Shown here: in pieces, positions 15,673-25,873 of the stretch
Numbering within the stretch: the stretch's first letter is position 1
Layout of the letters: every line of letters begins with the position of its first letter
The notes under the pieces: generated by a model
What the model was told of the DNA's origin: nothing
Seen by the model: the letters and a program-made list of their open reading frames with translations, nothing else
The model's database searches: none
Assembly: GCF_000426865.1 (NCBI RefSeq)
Contig: NZ_AUGE01000001.1
Coordinates: forward strand, 124,001-188,000
Direction of reading: 5' to 3'
Length of the DNA: 64,000 bases
DNA from: Citrifermentans bremense R1
GTDB lineage: Bacteria; Desulfobacterota; Desulfuromonadia; Geobacterales; Geobacteraceae
Translations under genes and position numbers: made by a program

Positions 15673-16431
15673 TCACAGGTCATAGACGTTTCCGCCGCGC
15701 AAAAGCTCTACCCCCGGAAGACGCAGGGCCGCAAGCTCCGCCTCGATCCGGTCGTAATACTGCGGTTTCAGATGGGTAATCAGGATGCGCGGGGGGAGTT
15801 TCGGCAGTTTCGCCAGCTCCTTCCCCAGGAGCGCGGGCGTCAGGTGACCGGTGAGGAGCGCTATCTCCTCCATGTCGCTCGGGAAGGAAACCTCGACGAT
15901 CAGCGCCGCCAGCTCCCCGGCCAACTCCCAGATGCGCTCGGTGGGGCCGGTGTCGCCTGTGTAGAGCAGCGAAGTCCCCCCCCGGCTCACCCGGTAGCCG
16001 ACCGCAGGGACGGGGTGGTTCACGGGGGAAGCCAGCACCTCGTAATCGCCGACCGCGAAGGACTTCTCTACCGGGATCGGCTGGTAGCGCAGCACCGGGG
16101 CCTCGGGCGTGGGGATGCGGGTGAAATCGGGCCAGATGACGCCGTTCATCAGATGGGTGCGGAGAGCCGCGAGGACTTCAGTCGTGCCGCGGACCTGGAC
16201 GGTCCGGGAAAGTCCGGAGACGACGATGTTATCGGCCAGAAGCGGGATGCCGCGGATATGGTCCAGGTGCGAATGGGTCACCAGGATGTCCTCGATGCGC
16301 CACTGCTCGTCCTCGCTGAGCACGGCACCCACGGTCCCGGCGTCCAGGAGCAAAGAGTCGTCGATCAGAAAAGCCGATGGGCTGTGTCCGGGGAATTCGG
16401 CGCCTGAACAACCTAGTACGCGTAATCTCAC
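15673..16431 (-). CDS. Metallo-beta-lactamase-fold hydrolase, class II cyclic-nucleotide phosphodiesterase-like
   Basis: 252 residues with the MBL metal motif THSHLDHIRG (about 52-61), then His in SPVNHP, Asp in YTGDTG (about 158-163), and a C-terminal His in ILITHLKPQYY. The THSHLDHIxGIPLLADN run is typical of class II cAMP phosphodiesterases such as CpdP, in contrast to the HxHxDH of RNase Z. It has no signal peptide. It is convergent with the 392-aa gene (12 bases between stops). A related phosphodiester substrate is equally possible. Confidence 0.82.
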   Translation of the reverse strand: MRLRVLGCSGAEFPGHSPSAFLIDDSLLLDAGTVGAVLSEDEQWRIEDILVTHSHLDHIRGIPLLADNIVVSGLSRTVQVRGTTEVLAALRTHLMNGVIWPDFTRIPTPEAPVLRYQPIPVEKSFAVGDYEVLASPVNHPVPAVGYRVSRGGTSLLYTGDTGPTERIWELAGELAALIVEVSFPSDMEEIALLTGHLTPALLGKELAKLPKLPPRILITHLKPQYYDRIEAELAALRLPGVELLRGGNVYDL

Positions 16432-16612
16432 AGATTTCCTCGCTTATCCTGCAATGGTAGTCACTGCTCGTTACTGCTTCGGCGACAATGCGATCCGAAT
16501 CCCCGCTCCCGCGACGGTGCCGGGCGGCGCCACGGTTCCTATCCGGCGCGCCCCCGGCTCCGGGTTCCGCACCATACCACGTACCGCTTTGGATTTCCTG
16601 GTAATTCCGCGC

Positions 16613-16828
16613 CTATTTCGGCAGTGCCGCCAGTCTTTCCTGGGCCTGTTTCGCAACCGGGCTATCGGGATATTTGTTCACGATCTCCTGGTAGAGCTGC
16701 TTTGCGTGTTCCCTGTTGTTCTGCTTTTCCTCGAACTGGGCGGTGTCGAAAAGCTCCTTGCCCTTGTCCGAGCTGCACGCACCCGCCAACGCAAGCACCA
16801 GCATCATCAACAGTACGGATTTCTTCAT
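16613..16828 (-). CDS. Small TPR-like lipoprotein
   Basis: 71 residues. A signal peptide (KKSVLLMMLVLALAGAC) ends at lipobox Cys18. The rest is one helix-turn-helix repeat (FDTAQFEEKQNNREHAKQLY then IVNKYPDSPVAKQAQERLAAL), the pattern of TPR-containing lipoproteins of the YfgC/YbgF/BamD kind, but with a single repeat. AAGGAGA precedes the ATG. The 180 bases between it and the MBL gene show no feature. Its partner is unknown. Confidence 0.8.
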   Translation of the reverse strand: MKKSVLLMMLVLALAGACSSDKGKELFDTAQFEEKQNNREHAKQLYQEIVNKYPDSPVAKQAQERLAALPK

Positions 16829-17174
16829 CTATATCTCCTTTTGATTCCGGCGGGTTCTTGATGCCGCGGGCATCAAGGACGACCTTCGCCTTGAACTCAA
16901 CGTAGATTGCCGCAGTGTAAATATCACTTGGTACTCTTTTAAGACAACTATTTTATCTCATTGAATCGTAAAATCACCGGTTTTGTCGTTGAGTAACGGT
17001 AAGGGTTATGTCACATCCGTTGGCTATGCCTTTCCCGCTGCTTTGTATCGTGACGCCGCGTGCTGCGTCAGAGTCTAAAGTTCCTATCGGCTGGAGTCAA
17101 CGCGGCTCAAGCAGAATCGAAAGATGACTGCAAGAAAGCTTGATTAACTTCCCTCTTGACCTAAAGTCATAGCT
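16829..17174. other. Intergenic region, nothing firm seen
   Basis: 346 bases between a minus-strand lipoprotein gene and the plus-strand helicase gene. It is more AT-rich than its surroundings. I saw a short palindrome around ACCGGT (near 16976) but no convincing promoter pair, RNA gene or open frame. Confidence 0.5.
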
Positions 17175-20100
17175 ATGCCGGAAAACGTCCTGAAATATTT
17201 CCACCCGCTGATAGCCGACTGGTTCAGGGAAACCCTGGGAGAACCGACACTGGTACAGTCGCGCGCCTGGAGCGAGGTGATGCAAGAGCGGCACGTGCTG
17301 GTGACTGCCCCGACCGGAAGCGGGAAGACGCTGGCCGCTTTCCTATGGGCTATCAACCAGTTGGTGACCGGCGCCTGGCCCTGCGGGGAGACGAGGGTGC
17401 TCTACGTCTCCCCGCTTAAGGCGCTGAATAACGACGTGCGCCGCAACCTGACCGCGCCGCTTTTCGAATTGCGCCAGCACTTCGCGAAGCAGGGGATCCC
17501 CTTTCCCGACATCGGCGTAATGACCCGCAGCGGCGACACCCCTGGCGACGAGCGCAGAAGGATGCTGCGCCATCCCCCCGAGATCCTGATCACCACGCCC
17601 GAGAGCCTCAACATCCTCCTTACCTCGAAGGGAAGCAGGGCGACGCTCAACGGCGTCGCCACCGTAATACTGGACGAGATCCATGCGGTCGCCGGGGGGA
17701 AGCGGGGGACGCACCTGATCACGGCGGTGGAGCGGCTGGTGCTCTTGAGCGGCGAATTCCAGCGCATCGCGTTGTCGGCCACGGTGCGGCCGCTGGAAAC
17801 GGTGGCGGATTTCGTTGGGGGGCTCCGTCAAGCCGGAAGAGAGCATGTTCCCCGGCCGGTATCCATTGTCCGCGGGGACCGCGGGAAAAGCTTCAGCCTC
17901 ACCATCGGCGCTCCGGATGAGGCCGCTAGCCAAGGCGCTGCGGACGATTTTTGGCCCGCTTTGACGGCCCGGTTCGCGGAGATCATCGGAGAGCACCGCT
18001 CCACCCTCTTCTTCGCCAACAGCAGACGCACCACGGAAAAGGTCACCCGCCTGATCAACGAGCTCTCGGGCGAGGAGCTCGCCTATTCGCACCACGGCTC
18101 CCTGTCGCGCGAGATCCGCCTCGCCGTCGAGGAACGGCTCAAGCGCGGCGAGCTGAAGGCGATCGTGGCCACCAACTCGCTGGAATTAGGCATCGACATC
18201 GGGCGGCTGGACAGCGTGGTGCTGATCCAGACGCCCCGCTCCATCTCCTCCGCCATCCAGCGCATCGGCCGCTCGGGTCACGGGGTGGGAGAGGTGAGCT
18301 CCGGGATGCTCTTTCCCACCTACGGCATGGACTTCGTCTCGGCGGCGGTCATCGCCCGCGCCATCGCGGACGGCGAGATCGAGGAGGTCCGCCCGGTGGA
18401 GAACCCACTGGACCTGCTGGCCCAGATCGTCCTCTCCATGGCCTTGGCCGAGACCTGGCAGTTGGACGACCTTTACGACTTCCTGAAGGGGTGCTACCCG
18501 TACCGGAACCTTTCCAGGCAGCAGTTCGACCTGGTGATCGGCATGCTGGAGGGGAGATACGCGGAGTCGCACGTCCCGGAGCTGCGCCCCCGGGCCACGG
18601 TGGACCGGCTGGAGCAGACCATCTCGACTCGCCCCGCGCTTTCCATGCTCCTCTATCTGGAGGGGGGGACTATTCCCGAGCGGGGGTACTTCGAACTGCG
18701 CCTGAAGGAGAGCGGTGCCAAGATCGGGGAGCTGGACGAGGAGTTCGTCTGGGAGCGGAGGATCGGGGACACCTTCGCGCTCGGGGCGCAGGTCTGGCAG
18801 ATAACGGAGGTGACCCACAGCACGGTCCTGGTGGTGCCGGCGAGGAAGTCCCAGCAGATCATCCCCTTCTGGAGGGCGGAGGAGCTCGACCGCGATTTCT
18901 TCTATTCCGAAAAGATCGCCTCGTTCCTTCAGCACTGCGACGAGCGGCTGGGGGAGCCGGAATTGATCGAGGAGCTGATGCAGCGGCATTTCATGGACCG
19001 GGACGCGGCGAAGGCGCTGGAGAGCTATCTGAAACGGCAAAATGAATCGACTGGCGCGCCGCTTCCCCACCGCCGCCATCTGCTGATCGAGCAGTTCCGC
19101 GACCCTGCCGCAGGGGCGGAAACGGAGCAGATCATCCTGCACACCCTTTGGGGGAACGCGGTCAACCGCCCGTTCACCTTCGCGCTCACAGCAGCCTGGG
19201 AGAAGCGCTACGGCTTTCCCCTGCAGGCCTTCTACAACAACGACGGGATCGCGCTATTACTCCCCCACGACCTGGAGCAGCCGGAGCAGATCCTCGAACT
19301 GGTCACGCCGGAGAACATCGAGCCGCTGCTCAGGGAATCGATGGAGGGGACCGGCTACTTCGGCGCGCGCTTCAGGGAGAACGCAGGGCGCGCGCTGCTA
19401 CTGTCCCGAAGCAACTTCAAAAGGAGGATGCCGCTTTGGCTGAATCGCCTCCGCTCCAAGAAGCTCCTCGCCTCCGTGCTCAGGTACCGCGACTTCCCTG
19501 TGCTCTTGGAAACCTGGCGCTCCTGCCTTAAGGACGAATTCGACCTGGCGAACCTGAAGCGGCTTTTGGAGGAGATCCAGGACGGGAGCATTGCCCTTAC
19601 CCGGGTCCGTACCACGAAAGCATCCCCCTTCGCCCAGGGGCTCATCTGGCAGCAGACAAACAAGTACGTCTACGAGGATGACACGCTGGGGGGCGGGCGG
19701 CGCTCGGCGTTGGGGAGCGACCTCCTCACGGAGATGGCGCTCTCCGCGCACCTGCGCCCGCGGCTTCCCGCCGAATTGGTGCGGCTCTTCGAGCAGAAGC
19801 GGCAGCGGCTGGCCGCGGGATACGCCCCCGATTCGCCCAGGGAGCTTTTCGATTGGGTGAAGGAGAGGCTCCTGATCCCGTTTTCGGAATGGCCGCTGCT
19901 CCTTGAAGCGGTCAGGCGCGACAGCGATTTTCCGGAAGAGGAGCTGCTGCCGCAGATAGCCGGGCGGCTCATCGCATTGACGCTGCCGAAAACTGAGGCC
20001 CCGCTGGTGGCAGCCGTCGAGATGATCCCGGAGCTGGCCCGGGCTTTTGCGCTGGAGAGAGAGAAGCTGTGCTGGGCCCCGCTGGCCGGCGACGAGGGTA

Positions 20101-21656
20101 TGGCGGAGCTGTTGCAGGAGTCGCTGGATCGGCTTTGGGAGCGGGAAAATAGTCCTGCGGACGAGGGAGCTGAGGAAGAAGAACCGGCCGCGGCAAGGTC
20201 GGTGGCAAGGTGGCTGAGCTATTACGGCCCTGTCGAGGTAACCAGGCTGCAACGAACACTGGGACTTTCCGACCAGCTGCTGCGCGACACCCTGCAGACA
20301 CTGGAAGAAACCGGCACCGTGCTGATCGACGAGTTCACCGAAAAGGCTGTTGAACCGCAGATCTGCGACGCCGTGAACCTGGAGGCGCTGCTGCGCATGC
20401 TGCGCAGATCGAGAAAGCCCGCCTTCGAGGCGCTGGATCTCTCCCGGCTCCCCCTGTTCCTGGCGACGGTACAGGGGCTTGCCGCTGCGGGGAGTTCCGC
20501 GGACGACCTAAGGGACAGGCTGGAGCAGCTGCTGGGCGCGCCGCTTTCGGCGCCCCTCTGGGAAGAAGAGGTCCTGCCCGCCCGCCTTGCCCCGTACTGC
20601 GGCGCCTGGCTGGACAGCCTCATGCAGTCCAGCGACCTCCTTTGGTTTGGCTGCGGCCCGAAGAGGCTCTCCTTCGCCTTTCCGGAGGAGCTGGACCTGT
20701 TTCAGGAAAAGGAGGACACGCATCCGGAGCCAGGCTCCGAGCGCCCCTCCCCTCTCATCCCCGATCCCCGGGGGCACTACAGCCTCAGCGCTATCTGTTC
20801 CATTACCGGCCTCGCAGCGGCGACGGTGACGAAGCAACTTTGGCTGGACGCTTGGCGTGGGGAAATCGGCAACGACTCTTTCGCTGCGGTGCGCAAGGGG
20901 ATTCTGAACCGGTTCGAGTTGCCGCAGCACGATGCAAGCCACAGCCGGCACCTAAGGCGTCCGTCCGGAAACCGCTGGAGCCGCGTGAAGGAAGGCCCGG
21001 GCAATTGGTATCTACTCCCGGTGCAGGAAGGGGCGACCGACGCGCTGGAAAAAGAGGAGAGGAACAAGGACCGGGTGCGCGTGCTGCTGGAGCGTCACGG
21101 CATCCTCTTCAGGGAGCTTCTGGCGCGCGAGCTCCCTCCCCTGCAGTGGAGCCGGCTGTTCAGGACGCTGCGCATCATGGAGATGTCCGGGGAGGTGCTT
21201 TCGGGGAGCTTCTTCACGGGCATACCGGGGGTGCAGTTCATCTCCCCGGAGGCGTACCGGCAGCTTGAGCGCGGGATGCCGACGGACGCCGTCTACTGGC
21301 TCAACGCCGCCGACCCCGCCTCCCTTTGCGGCATCGGGCTTGAGGGGTTGCCGTATCGCCTTCCCGCCCGCCTCCCCTCGACCCACCTCGTGTACCGGGG
21401 CCCGGACCTCGTGCTGGTATCGAGGCGTTACGGCAAAGAGCTTCTCATCAAGGCGGAGCCGGACGACGAGAGGCTCCCGGAGTACCTGCGTTTTTTCCAC
21501 ACCCTCCTTTCCCGCGACTTCAACCCGTTGAAGAGGATCCAGGTCGAGCGGATCAACGGGGAGCCCGCCGCGTCCTCCCCTTACGCCGGCGCCCTGCTCG
21601 CCTTCGGTTTCCAGCAGGCCTACAGCGGCCTGGAGCTGTGGCGGAAATACAGCTGA
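17175..21656 (+). CDS. lhr: Lhr-type large superfamily 2 DNA helicase
   Basis: 1493 residues. The N-terminal Lhr core has Walker A APTGSGKT (45-52), a DExH box in VILDEIHAVAGG, LSATVRPLE, and the domain 2 motifs LELGIDIGRLDSVVLIQTPR and QRIGRSGHG. A winged-helix and beta-barrel region and a long Lhr C-terminal region follow, as in the ~1500-residue bacterial Lhr. Lhr is a 3'-to-5' DNA translocase linked to repair. No nuclease or phosphoesterase partner is adjacent. It stands alone between two long intergenic gaps. The ATG at 17175 begins just before conserved sequence; no strong Shine-Dalgarno is visible. Confidence 0.93.
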   Translation: MPENVLKYFHPLIADWFRETLGEPTLVQSRAWSEVMQERHVLVTAPTGSGKTLAAFLWAINQLVTGAWPCGETRVLYVSPLKALNNDVRRNLTAPLFELRQHFAKQGIPFPDIGVMTRSGDTPGDERRRMLRHPPEILITTPESLNILLTSKGSRATLNGVATVILDEIHAVAGGKRGTHLITAVERLVLLSGEFQRIALSATVRPLETVADFVGGLRQAGREHVPRPVSIVRGDRGKSFSLTIGAPDEAASQGAADDFWPALTARFAEIIGEHRSTLFFANSRRTTEKVTRLINELSGEELAYSHHGSLSREIRLAVEERLKRGELKAIVATNSLELGIDIGRLDSVVLIQTPRSISSAIQRIGRSGHGVGEVSSGMLFPTYGMDFVSAAVIARAIADGEIEEVRPVENPLDLLAQIVLSMALAETWQLDDLYDFLKGCYPYRNLSRQQFDLVIGMLEGRYAESHVPELRPRATVDRLEQTISTRPALSMLLYLEGGTIPERGYFELRLKESGAKIGELDEEFVWERRIGDTFALGAQVWQITEVTHSTVLVVPARKSQQIIPFWRAEELDRDFFYSEKIASFLQHCDERLGEPELIEELMQRHFMDRDAAKALESYLKRQNESTGAPLPHRRHLLIEQFRDPAAGAETEQIILHTLWGNAVNRPFTFALTAAWEKRYGFPLQAFYNNDGIALLLPHDLEQPEQILELVTPENIEPLLRESMEGTGYFGARFRENAGRALLLSRSNFKRRMPLWLNRLRSKKLLASVLRYRDFPVLLETWRSCLKDEFDLANLKRLLEEIQDGSIALTRVRTTKASPFAQGLIWQQTNKYVYEDDTLGGGRRSALGSDLLTEMALSAHLRPRLPAELVRLFEQKRQRLAAGYAPDSPRELFDWVKERLLIPFSEWPLLLEAVRRDSDFPEEELLPQIAGRLIALTLPKTEAPLVAAVEMIPELARAFALEREKLCWAPLAGDEGMAELLQESLDRLWERENSPADEGAEEEEPAAARSVARWLSYYGPVEVTRLQRTLGLSDQLLRDTLQTLEETGTVLIDEFTEKAVEPQICDAVNLEALLRMLRRSRKPAFEALDLSRLPLFLATVQGLAAAGSSADDLRDRLEQLLGAPLSAPLWEEEVLPARLAPYCGAWLDSLMQSSDLLWFGCGPKRLSFAFPEELDLFQEKEDTHPEPGSERPSPLIPDPRGHYSLSAICSITGLAAATVTKQLWLDAWRGEIGNDSFAAVRKGILNRFELPQHDASHSRHLRRPSGNRWSRVKEGPGNWYLLPVQEGATDALEKEERNKDRVRVLLERHGILFRELLARELPPLQWSRLFRTLRIMEMSGEVLSGSFFTGIPGVQFISPEAYRQLERGMPTDAVYWLNAADPASLCGIGLEGLPYRLPARLPSTHLVYRGPDLVLVSRRYGKELLIKAEPDDERLPEYLRFFHTLLSRDFNPLKRIQVERINGEPAASSPYAGALLAFGFQQAYSGLELWRKYS

Positions 21657-21901
21657 TCCTCCAAGCAGTCCCCGCCTTTCACAAAGAAGTAACAAGGTTC
21701 TACCATTTCCCCACACACGCCCTCGCCCCCAAACATTACCCCTATATCGCACCAGAGAATTTTTTGCATCTTAAGTTGAAATCACAGATGCATAGGGATA
21801 AGATGAGAACGTCAGGCTTTTCATTATAATGAAGACACAACGTTTTAAAATCGACGCGGAACAGGTGGGTTTTTTCACAGTGAAAAACGGAGGAAGCAGC
21901 C

Positions 21902-24900
21902 ATGGAAGTGTCACGGAGGAACTTTTTAAAGATCTCGGGTGTCGGCGTGGCGGCGACCACCCTGGGTCTCAACCTCGATCCGGTCGAGGCGAAAGCCCAG
22001 GAACTCGCCATCCAGCACGCCAAGGAAACCACGACCATCTGCCCCTACTGTTCCGTCGGGTGCGGCATGATCGTGCACACCCAGGGCGACAACGTCATCA
22101 ACGTCGAAGGGGATCCGGACCACCCCATCAACGAAGGGGCCCTCTGCCCCAAGGGTTCTTCCGTGTACCAGCTGCGCGACAACAAGGCGCGCATCACCAA
22201 GCCGATGTACCGGGCTGCCGGCGCCGCAGCCTGGCAGGAGGTGACCTGGGAGTGGGCGCTCGACCAGATAGCCAGAAAGACCAAGGCGACCCGCGACGCC
22301 TCCTTCGTTCCCACCAGCAAGATAAAGGTCAAGGAAAAGGTCGCCGGGGTTGAGGTCGAGAAGGAGATCGAGGCCGAGGTGAACCGCACCATGGGTATCG
22401 CCTCGGTCGGCAGCGCCGCGCTGGACAACGAGGAATGCTACCTGTACCAAAAATTTCTAAGGGGGTTGGGCCTGGTGTACATCGAACATCAGGCGCGCAT
22501 TTGACACAGCGCCACTGTAGCGGCTCTGGCAGAGTCGTTTGGACGCGGTGCGATGACAAACCACTGGATAGATTTCAAGAACGCCGACGTAATCCTCATC
22601 ATGGGCGCGAATCCCGCCGAGAACCACCCGGTCGCCTTCCGCTGGATCCTGAAGGCTAAGGAGTCGGGGGCGAAGGTCATCTGCGTCGATCCCCGCTTCA
22701 CCCGCAGCGCCGCAAAGTCGGACCTGTACGCGCCGCTTCGCTCCGGAACCGACATCGCCTTCCTGGGCGGGATGATCAACCACATCCTGCAGAACAAGCT
22801 CTACTTCGAGCAGTACGTGGCCGAGTACACCAACGCCTCCTATCTGGTGAGCGGCGACTTCAAGCTCCCGGGAGAACTGGACGGCCTCTTCTCGGGTTAC
22901 GACCCGCAGAAGCGGAGCTACGACGTTAAAAGCTGGTCCTTCCAGAAGGAGGCCGACGACAGCATCAGGAGGGACCCGACCCTGCAGGACCCGAACTGCG
23001 TCTTCCAGCTCCTGAAGAAGCACTACAGCCGCTACACCCCGGAGCTGGTCTCGAAGACCACCGGGACGCCCAAGGAAAAGCTCCTGGAGGTGTACCAGCT
23101 CTACGCCTCCACCGGCAGGCCCGACCGCGCCGGCACCTCGCTTTACGCCATGGGGTGGACCCAGCACACGGTGGGGACCCAGAACATCCGCACCATGTCC
23201 ATCATCCAGCTGCTTTTAGGGAACATCGGCGTCGCCGGAGGCGGGGTGAACGCGCTGCGCGGCGAATCCAACGTGCAGGGGTCGACGGACCAGGGACTTT
23301 TGTTCCACATCCTCCCGGGCTACATGCCGGTCCCCTCGGCCGACCTCCCCACCACGGCCGCCTACATCGAGAAGCACACCCCGAAGAGCAAGGACCCGCA
23401 GAGCGCCAACTGGTGGGGTAACCGCAACAAGTACCTGGTCAGCTACCTGAAGGCGATCTACGGCAACAACGCCACCAAGGAAAACGACTTCGGCTACAAC
23501 TGGCTCCCCAAGCTCGACCCGGGCATGAACGGCTCCTGGCTGATGATCTTCGACAACATGCTCAAGGGGAAATTCAAGGGGTTCTACGCCTGGGGGCAGA
23601 ACCCCGCCTGTTCCGGGGCGAACTCCAACAAGGTCCGCAGCGCCCTCGCCAAGCTCGACTGGATGGTGGCGGTCAACCTCTTCGACAACGAGACCGCCTC
23701 TTTCTGGAAGGGACCGGGGATGGACCCGGCCAAGGTGAAGACGGAGGTCTTCTTCCTTCCCGCGGCGGCATCCTTCGAGAAGGAAGGCTCCATCACCAAC
23801 TCCGGGCGCTGGGCCCAGTGGCGCTATGCGGCGGTCAAGCCGCTCGGGCAGAGCAAGCCCGACGCCGAGATCATGAACGACCTGTACCAGGCGATCAGGG
23901 CTCTCTACGCGAAAGAAGGGGGCGCGCTCCCCGATCAACTCTTGAAACTTACCTGGAACTACGGCTTCAAAAGGGCCGACGGCAGCATCCGCTCCATCGA
24001 CATCCACCAGGTGGCCAAGGAGATCAACGGCTACTTCCTCCAGGATGTGCCCGAGCCCGCCAAGCCGCTGAAACCCGGTGAGGCGCCCCCGAAACCGCGG
24101 GAGCCCTGGGAAGCGAAGAAGCTTCTCGGCAAAAAGGGAGAACTGGTGGGAGGGTTCGCCCAGCTCCAGGCCGACGGGAGCACCTCCTGCGGCTCGTGGA
24201 TCTTCTGCCAGAGCTACAACGAGAAAGGGAACATGATGGCCCGGCGCGGCAAGAAGGACCCCACGGGCCTCGGGATGTTCCCGGAATGGAGCTGGTGCTG
24301 GCCGGTGAACCGCCGCATCATCTACAACCGCGCCTCGTGCGACCCAAGCGGCAAGCCGTTCAACGTGAAAAAGGCAGTGGTCTACTGGAACCCGTTGGCG
24401 GTGCTGCCGGACGGCAAAATGGGGGCATGGGTGGGCGACGTCCCTGACGGCCCCTGGCCGCCTCTTGCCGCAGGAGCGGAGGGGAGAAAGCCCTTCATCA
24501 TGAGGGCGGACGGGGTAGCCGCGATCTTCGGCCCGGGGCTGAAAGACGGCCCCTTCCCCGAGCACTACGAGCCGATGGAGTCGCCTCTGGCCCAGAACCT
24601 CATGTCCAGGCAGCTCAACAACCCCGCCGTGAAGATCTTCAAGGACCCCGCGGTGAAAGAGGACATCCTCGCCAACGCCGACCCGCGCTTCCCGCTGGTG
24701 GCCACCACCTACCGGGTCACCGAACACTGGCAGACCGGCGTCATGACCCGCAACACCCCTTGGCTATTGGAACTGCAGCCGCGCCAGTTCTGCGAGATCA
24801 GCCAGGAGCTCGCCAAGGAAAAGGGGATCGCCAACGGCGACCTGGTCGAAGTCGCCTCCGCCCGCGGCAAGGTCGAGGCGGTGGCCATGGTGACCGTGCG

Positions 24901-25081
24901 CATGAAGCCGATGAAGATAGGGGACAAGGTCGTGCACCAGATCGGCCTCCCCTGGTGCTTTGGCTGGCACACCCCCGGCGTGGGAGACGCCGCCAACCTG
25001 CTGACCCCCACCGCGGGGGACGCCAATACGATGATTCCCGAGACCAAGGCGTTCATGGCCGGGATCGCGAGAAAGGGGTGA
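21902..25081 (+). CDS. fdnG: Selenocysteine-containing formate dehydrogenase, catalytic subunit (FdnG type)
   Basis: 1059 residues if the in-frame TGA at 22502-22504 is read as selenocysteine 201. The frame runs unbroken on both sides, and the context EHQARI-U-HSATVAALAESFGRGAMTN is the active-site segment of Sec formate dehydrogenases, where U ligates Mo or W. The protein starts with a twin-arginine signal (SRRNFLKISGVGVAA) and has a [4Fe-4S] motif (Cys47, 50, 54, 82). A dinucleotide-binding C-terminal domain is complete. It should oxidise formate in the periplasm and pass electrons to the ferredoxin-like subunit at 25085, three bases downstream. GGAGG precedes the ATG. A hypothetical split into two genes at the TGA is rejected because both halves are needed. 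Confidence 0.93.
22502..22545 (+). promoter_or_regulatory. Putative SECIS element of fdnG
   Basis: The UGA and the roughly 40 bases after it (GCGCCACUG, a GGCUCUGG-type apex, CAGAGUCG) can form a short stem-loop, at the position of bacterial SECIS elements. The pairing I could draw by eye is weak, so this call rests mostly on the necessity of a SECIS after a Sec codon. Confidence 0.45.
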
Positions 25082-25084
25082 GCC

Positions 25085-25873
25085 ATGGCCGACACTATTA
25101 ATCGAAGCGGCCGTAAAGGCTTTCTTGTCGATACTTCCAAGTGCATCGGCTGCCGCTCCTGCCAGGTGGCGTGCAAGCAGTGGAACAAACTGGAGGCGGA
25201 CAAAACCGCCAACATGGGGAGCACCGAGAACCCGCGCGACCTGACCCCGGCGCTCTACAACCGCATCAGGTTCATCGAAAAGGAGAGCTCGGGCCAGACG
25301 GTATGGCAGTTTTTAAACCAGCGCTGCATGCACTGCGGCGACGCTGGGTGCATCAAGGTCTGCCCCTCCCCGGGTGCCTTGTACCGGACCAAGGAAGGGA
25401 GCGTCGTCTTCAACAAGGAGAAATGCATCGCCTGCAAGTACTGCGTCTCGGCCTGCCCCTTCAACATCCCGCGCTACGACAGCAACGACAAGGTCGCCAA
25501 GTGCCATCTCTGCTATGACCGGATCGCGGCAGGGATGTCCCCCGCCTGCGCCAAGGCGTGTCCCACCCAGGCGCTGCAGTTCGGCAACCGCAACGATCTG
25601 ATAGCCAAGGCCACGGCCGCCAAGAAAAAGCTCTACGGGGTGGACGACCTCTTGGGGCTCGGGGTGGTCTACGCGCTGGAAGGGCCGCCCGAGCAGTACG
25701 GTTTGCCGGCGAAACCGGAGATACCCACCTCGATCTTCCTCTGGAAGGACGTCATCAAACCGCTGGGCATCCTCGGTTTCTGGGGGAGCATCGGCGCGGT
25801 GCTGCTGCACTACGTGACGGTCGGCCCGCAGCGCACCGAGGAGACGGAAGACAAGGGAGGAAGTCATGAGTAA
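25085..25873 (+). CDS. fdnH: Formate dehydrogenase iron-sulfur subunit (FdnH type)
   Basis: 262 residues with four ferredoxin-type cysteine groups: CIGCRSCQVAC, CMHCGDAGCIKVC, CIACKYCVSAC, and CHLC followed by CAKACP. They would hold four [4Fe-4S] clusters that carry electrons from the catalytic subunit to the cytochrome b subunit. A hydrophobic stretch near residues 220-245 (GILGFWGSIGAVLLHYV) should anchor it in the membrane, as in E. coli FdnH. It has no signal of its own, so it is probably exported with the Tat substrate. The start has a GGG-GTGAGCC-type site in the end of fdnG; it overlaps the next gene by eight bases. Confidence 0.95.
   Translation: MADTINRSGRKGFLVDTSKCIGCRSCQVACKQWNKLEADKTANMGSTENPRDLTPALYNRIRFIEKESSGQTVWQFLNQRCMHCGDAGCIKVCPSPGALYRTKEGSVVFNKEKCIACKYCVSACPFNIPRYDSNDKVAKCHLCYDRIAAGMSPACAKACPTQALQFGNRNDLIAKATAAKKKLYGVDDLLGLGVVYALEGPPEQYGLPAKPEIPTSIFLWKDVIKPLGILGFWGSIGAVLLHYVTVGPQRTEETEDKGGSHE

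Noticed and set aside
16829-17174. A cyclic di-GMP (GEMM) riboswitch, which is common in this lineage.
   Set aside because: I looked for the GEMM core motifs here and in other long gaps and saw no convincing pair.
21657-21901. A TATAAT box at 21825-21830 as the fdn promoter.
   Set aside because: No -35-like hexamer at suitable distance could be found, and no sigma-54 or Fnr-type site either, so no promoter is claimed.
21829-22353. A 174-codon open frame on the plus strand overlapping the start of fdnG.
   Set aside because: Out of frame with fdnG and Arg/Gly-rich; shadow frame.
21902-22504. A 200-residue truncated formate dehydrogenase followed by a separate one.
   Set aside because: The TGA lies in the selenocysteine context and both flanks are the same protein in one frame, so I merged them.
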